7,986 bases of DNA from positions 1 through 7,986 of the forward strand of contig JABJEE010000102.1 of the NCBI GenBank assembly GCA_018665005.1. Direction: 5' to 3'. Shown piece after piece: positions 5,010 to 7,986 of the stretch. This stretch comes from Flavobacteriales bacterium. GTDB lineage: Bacteria; Bacteroidota; Bacteroidia; Flavobacteriales_D; Crocinitomicaceae. The translations under genes and the position numbers were made by a program. The notes below the pieces were generated by a model that saw nothing but the letters and a program-made list of their open reading frames with translations, did not search any database and was not told the DNA's origin. Each line of letters opens with the position of its first letter. Position 1 is the stretch's first letter.

Positions 5010-7196
5010 TTATTGCTTTATCATTTTAATACGCGTGTTTTTGTTCTTTAACGTCACTTCAAGATAATAGACCCCTTTAGCCAAGTTTGACAAGTCGATT
5101 TGTCGCTTTTGTAATTCAATTCGCTCTATCAATGCACCAAGATTGTCTTTTATTTCAATTTTAGCCAAGTCCTTGAGCTGATCAAAACCTTTTAAATGAA
5201 TTACATCTTTAGTTGGATTGGGATACAAACTCAAGCCTACAAAATCTTCTGTTGATAGTCCTAAAATCTCAATCGTAATGCACTGTGAAGTATCGACACA
5301 ATTTCCTTCAGTAATAACTACTGCAAAGCTGCCGTTAGATTCAACCTCATAGACGGCCTGGTCTTGACCCTCTATCTCTGAAAAACCATTTTCACAATTC
5401 ACCCATTGATATATTGCATTAACGGCCATGCTTTGTAATTCAAGATCATTGACCGTAGTATTTATATTGACCGTGTCAATAATTAAGTTTAGGTATACGA
5501 CACTATCACAACCGTATTGATTGGAGAGCGTGATGCTCGGAGTATTCGTACTTGAAGTATAGATGTTTCCATCTTGCCATAGATATGAAAAACAGGCTTG
5601 ATGACTGTCTATTGATTCATCGAGTGGACGAGTGATGATATTATTTACAACGAGACTATCCCAGCCCAGTTGGGACCCTATTAAAGAGCTAATATGACTT
5701 GAATCTTGAGACATATCCGTCCAATTCACTCCATCAGGAAAGATAAAACCCTCTCCATAACAAATGGTATCACTGACCAATGTAACAACCGTTGGGGCTT
5801 CACGAAAACCTAGCAATTTCATATCTGTAGTAGTGCCATCGTAAGCAAATTCAGAAAAAGAATATGGATCAGAACTTAATAAATCAACACCATCATTTGA
5901 GCTTAGTTTAAAAACTGGGTAGCTATCAGAAAAAGGACTTGTTCTTAGTTGAAGTCCATTATCAAAAGGGGTTGTTTGCTCAATGATTTCCTGATTATTA
6001 AATTCAAATAAATACCTTAAGCTGTCTACATCATTTATAGATGCTACATAAGAAGTATCCAAACCATGACCAATAAGGTCATACTCCAATATTGTGTTTT
6101 TTACAGAATCAACACTTGCACCCAACACATAAAAATACCGAAAGCTCATTGCTTTCCCAAAACCAAGCTGCCCACCTATTGGCTGACGAATCATTTCAAA
6201 AACATGGTAATCTCTAAGATTATTTACATTGGACAAATTCCCAGCATCTCCATATCTAAATTTATTTCCATATGTATTTGTAGTCGTTGGATGTGCCATA
6301 CCCAATGTCGGAGAATCTCCCTCAATATCATTTGACCACGCTACCCAACCTCCAGTGTTGGCGGTTTGGATAACCGGAGTTTGCCCATATAGTCCAGTAG
6401 TTAAATTGTAGTCATGAGCCGGAGTCGAAATAAAAAAATGGTCCAGTGACGAATTCCGAACACCACCCCAAGGAACATTTAAAAAATTCATATTGTCCTG
6501 TCCAAAATTATAAATCATATTATCCACCTGAATGATTCCCATTCCTTTATTGGTGTATTTAGTATAGTATAACAATCCGGCATCATGGTTGATGTTCTGT
6601 AAGTCTTCTGTATGCGCTTGCTGTCCCCAATTCACAACGCTGTATGACTGCTCATCAATATTAAAGTATTCCGCTAAAATTGGAGAATAAAAGGGTTCTG
6701 TTTGTTCGGGTGTTTTTAGATACACTCCCGCTTGATGGATAAAATAAGAAGAATCAGGGGGATTATGAATACTCCCATCCACACTAACGAGTTGCCATAC
6801 TTCATCTACCCAAGGTGCATAGGAATGTCCTCCACCATAGCTGGGCTGAACCCAGTTTGGATTAACCCATTGTGGAGGAACAGATTCACCAAAAACTCCT
6901 CTAAAAGAATACAATTGTCCTCCTTTACCAATTCGTATGTCGTATGAGGTGTTCGGGTTTATACTATTTTGATAGCTCATCTGATTGTGAAAGACTACAC
7001 TTTCCGGAAAACTATCTATAGCCCAAGAAGAACTGGATTGAGAATAAACATCTGAATAATCAAATCCAGAGGAATCCACAATGGGCAAATCACTTTCAAA
7101 GTAAAATTTGGTGAGTAACTCCTGAGGGGTTTGAGCCTCTGTATTTCGAGCAAATAGAAATAGTAAAGTGAGTAAAAAGAGTTGATTTTTTTTCAT
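5010..7196 (-). CDS. T9SS-secreted multidomain protein with type A sorting domain
   Basis: This 728-residue protein is exported by Sec and then by the type IX secretion system to the surface or medium. Residues 1-21 form a signal peptide (MKKNQLFLLTLLFLF...TEA, then Gln22). The C-terminal 72 residues (657-728) are a type A T9SS sorting domain: LYPNPTKDVIHL opens it, GVYYLEV follows the DLSNLAKG turn, and it ends in the basic strand RIKMIKQ. Between about 465 and 645 lie Cys-containing Ig-like repeats: ICYGEGFIFPDG...GWDSLVVNNI, CFSYLWQDG...GCDSVVYLNL, then YQWVNCENG...NCVDTSQC. This style is common in Bacteroidota adhesins and gliding-associated proteins. The large N-terminal part (about 35-460) is beta-rich and full of Trp, Tyr, His and Asp (SFRGVFGESVPPQW, WVDEVWQ, NHDAGLLYYTKYTNKGMG, RDYHVFEMIRQP); I do not recognise it. 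It could be an enzyme or a glycan-binding module, but that is a guess. It is transcribed alone from a good promoter. Confidence 0.9.
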   Translation of the reverse strand: MKKNQLFLLTLLFLFARNTEAQTPQELLTKFYFESDLPIVDSSGFDYSDVYSQSSSSWAIDSFPESVVFHNQMSYQNSINPNTSYDIRIGKGGQLYSFRGVFGESVPPQWVNPNWVQPSYGGGHSYAPWVDEVWQLVSVDGSIHNPPDSSYFIHQAGVYLKTPEQTEPFYSPILAEYFNIDEQSYSVVNWGQQAHTEDLQNINHDAGLLYYTKYTNKGMGIIQVDNMIYNFGQDNMNFLNVPWGGVRNSSLDHFFISTPAHDYNLTTGLYGQTPVIQTANTGGWVAWSNDIEGDSPTLGMAHPTTTNTYGNKFRYGDAGNLSNVNNLRDYHVFEMIRQPIGGQLGFGKAMSFRYFYVLGASVDSVKNTILEYDLIGHGLDTSYVASINDVDSLRYLFEFNNQEIIEQTTPFDNGLQLRTSPFSDSYPVFKLSSNDGVDLLSSDPYSFSEFAYDGTTTDMKLLGFREAPTVVTLVSDTICYGEGFIFPDGVNWTDMSQDSSHISSLIGSQLGWDSLVVNNIITRPLDESIDSHQACFSYLWQDGNIYTSSTNTPSITLSNQYGCDSVVYLNLIIDTVNINTTVNDLELQSMAVNAIYQWVNCENGFSEIEGQDQAVYEVESNGSFAVVITEGNCVDTSQCITIEILGLSTEDFVGLSLYPNPTKDVIHLKGFDQLKDLAKIEIKDNLGALIERIELQKRQIDLSNLAKGVYYLEVTLKNKNTRIKMIKQ

Positions 7197-7228
7197 AATT
7201 GAGTATGGAATAAAATAATTTAGCGCAA

Positions 7229-7256
7229 CAAATATAGGACAATATACGCTTACAAA
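7229..7256 (-). promoter_or_regulatory. Predicted promoter of the T9SS gene
   Basis: On the minus strand, TTTG (7253-7256) is followed after 16 bases by TATATTTG (7229-7236), a perfect TAnnTTTG. The box ends 32 bases before the ATG at 7196. The spacer is slightly shorter than the usual 17-23 bases. No hairpin terminator is visible between the ABC gene stop (7328) and this promoter, so some read-through from the ABC gene is possible. Confidence 0.55.
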
Positions 7257-7327
7257 AGAGTGACACTTATGACCGACCTATGGTTTAAATGAAATGGTTT
7301 TACCAACAAAAAATAACCACAGACCTT

Positions 7328-7986
7328 CTAAATTTTAGCTTGGTACGTAAATAAATCAAAATACCTTCCCTTTGCTTCAATGAGCTGGTCGTGGGTCCCT
7401 TGTTCGGCAATTTCACCCCCTTCTATTACAAGTATTTTATGGGCTTTTCTAATCGTACTCAACCTATGCGCTATTACAAAGGTCGTTCTCCCTTCAGTAA
7501 GGGTAGCTAAACTTTTTTGAATCAATGCCTCACTTTCTGTATCTAAATTTGAAGTAGCCTCGTCGAGGATTAGGATTGAAGGATTGGCCAAAATAGCTCT
7601 GGCTATGGCAATTCTTTGCCTTTGTCCTCCAGATAATTTAACGCCTCGCTCTCCAATTAGGGTATCTAATCCATCGTCAAAACGATCGGTAAATTCATCT
7701 ACATAAGCCGCCTTAACGGCTTCTGTAAGATTTTCATCTGAGGCATTAGGCCTGGCGTACATAATGTTCTCCTTAATTGTACCCTCGAATAGAAACTCGT
7801 CTTGTAAAACTACGCCCAATTGTCTTCTATAACTTTCTAAGGTTACTTCCCTAAGTGGGTGACCATCTATGGTAATTAGTCCTTGATCTGGATTGATAAA
7901 GGTGGCAACTAAGCCAGCAATGGTGGATTTTCCAGATCCTGAAGTACCGACAAGTGCAATGGTTTCTCCAGCATTTGCGCTAAAAC
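7328..7986 (-). CDS. ABC exporter nucleotide-binding domain, 5' end beyond the right edge
   Basis: This is the C-terminal ATPase part of an ABC exporter of the MsbA/lipid A or multidrug half-transporter type, which couples ATP hydrolysis to export across the inner membrane. The frame is open to the right edge, so 218 residues are visible and the membrane domain is missing. All NBD motifs are present and intact: Walker A GTSGSGKST (visible residues 13-21), Q-loop VVLQDEFLFEGTIKENI (Gln61), signature LSGGQRQR (from 117), Walker B ILILDEATSNLD with catalytic Glu142, and H-loop AHRLS with His173. The Q-loop context FLFEGTIKENI is typical of exporters rather than importers. The protein ends normally after GRYFDLFTYQAKI with TAG at 7328. 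A shorter reading opening at the TTG at 7819 would exclude Walker A and is not real. The substrate cannot be predicted without the membrane domain. Confidence 0.95.
   Translation of the reverse strand, partial: FSANAGETIALVGTSGSGKSTIAGLVATFINPDQGLITIDGHPLREVTLESYRRQLGVVLQDEFLFEGTIKENIMYARPNASDENLTEAVKAAYVDEFTDRFDDGLDTLIGERGVKLSGGQRQRIAIARAILANPSILILDEATSNLDTESEALIQKSLATLTEGRTTFVIAHRLSTIRKAHKILVIEGGEIAEQGTHDQLIEAKGRYFDLFTYQAKI

Noticed and set aside
6066..6947. Plus-strand frames of 60-89 codons within the T9SS gene.
   Set aside because: They are antisense to a well-supported coding region and their translations are not protein-like.
7270..7327. TGGT/ACCA short complementarity after the ABC stop codon, considered as a terminator.
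   Set aside because: The stem is only four base pairs and has no T-tract on the minus strand next to it.
7328..7819. A 163-residue reading of the ABC ATPase opening at TTG 7819.
   Set aside because: The frame continues upstream to the window edge and includes Walker A; the TTG codes for the Leu of the RRQLGVVLQD stretch.

Overview
The window looks like a chromosomal segment of a free-living, probably aquatic member of the Bacteroidota (Flavobacteriia-like). The DNA is AT-rich. It encodes a secreted protein with a type IX secretion (T9SS) C-terminal sorting domain, an S46-family dipeptidyl-peptidase and a DUF4783-like protein, all typical of this phylum. The start codons lack clear Shine-Dalgarno sequences, and several are preceded by the Bacteroidota promoter signature TAnnTTTG. 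The genus cannot be named from the sequence alone.

Layout, left to right. (1) The left edge cuts a minus-strand secreted protein of unknown function; a promoter-like box and a small inverted repeat lie upstream of it. (2) A minus-strand pair follows: ribF (bifunctional riboflavin kinase/FAD synthetase), whose 3' end overlaps a small exported leucine-rich-repeat protein. (3) Divergent from ribF on the plus strand is an S46 dipeptidyl-peptidase. Its catalytic and substrate-binding residues can all be placed, and it carries the Arg that marks the acidic-specific DPP11 subtype. (4) A strong bidirectional hairpin terminator separates it from a convergent 38-codon lipoprotein gene, easily missed because of its size, which has a near-ideal promoter. 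(5) Upstream of that is a DUF4783-like exported protein. (6) A 728-residue T9SS substrate follows, with a large unrecognised N-terminal region, Ig-like repeats and a sorting domain. (7) The right edge cuts an ABC exporter; only its nucleotide-binding domain, complete from just before Walker A to the C-terminus, is visible.

The genes do not form one pathway. FAD synthesis and ABC export are housekeeping or broadly distributed functions. The peptidase, T9SS protein, LRR protein, lipoprotein and DUF4783 protein are cell-envelope or secreted products, as expected for a peptide- and polymer-degrading Bacteroidota. There are no tRNA or rRNA genes, CRISPR arrays, insertion sequences or phage genes, and nothing that forms a recognisable defence or mobile system. 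The parts most worth following up are the tiny acidic lipoprotein, the unassigned region of the T9SS protein, the DPP11 assignment and the shared promoter geometry of three minus-strand genes.
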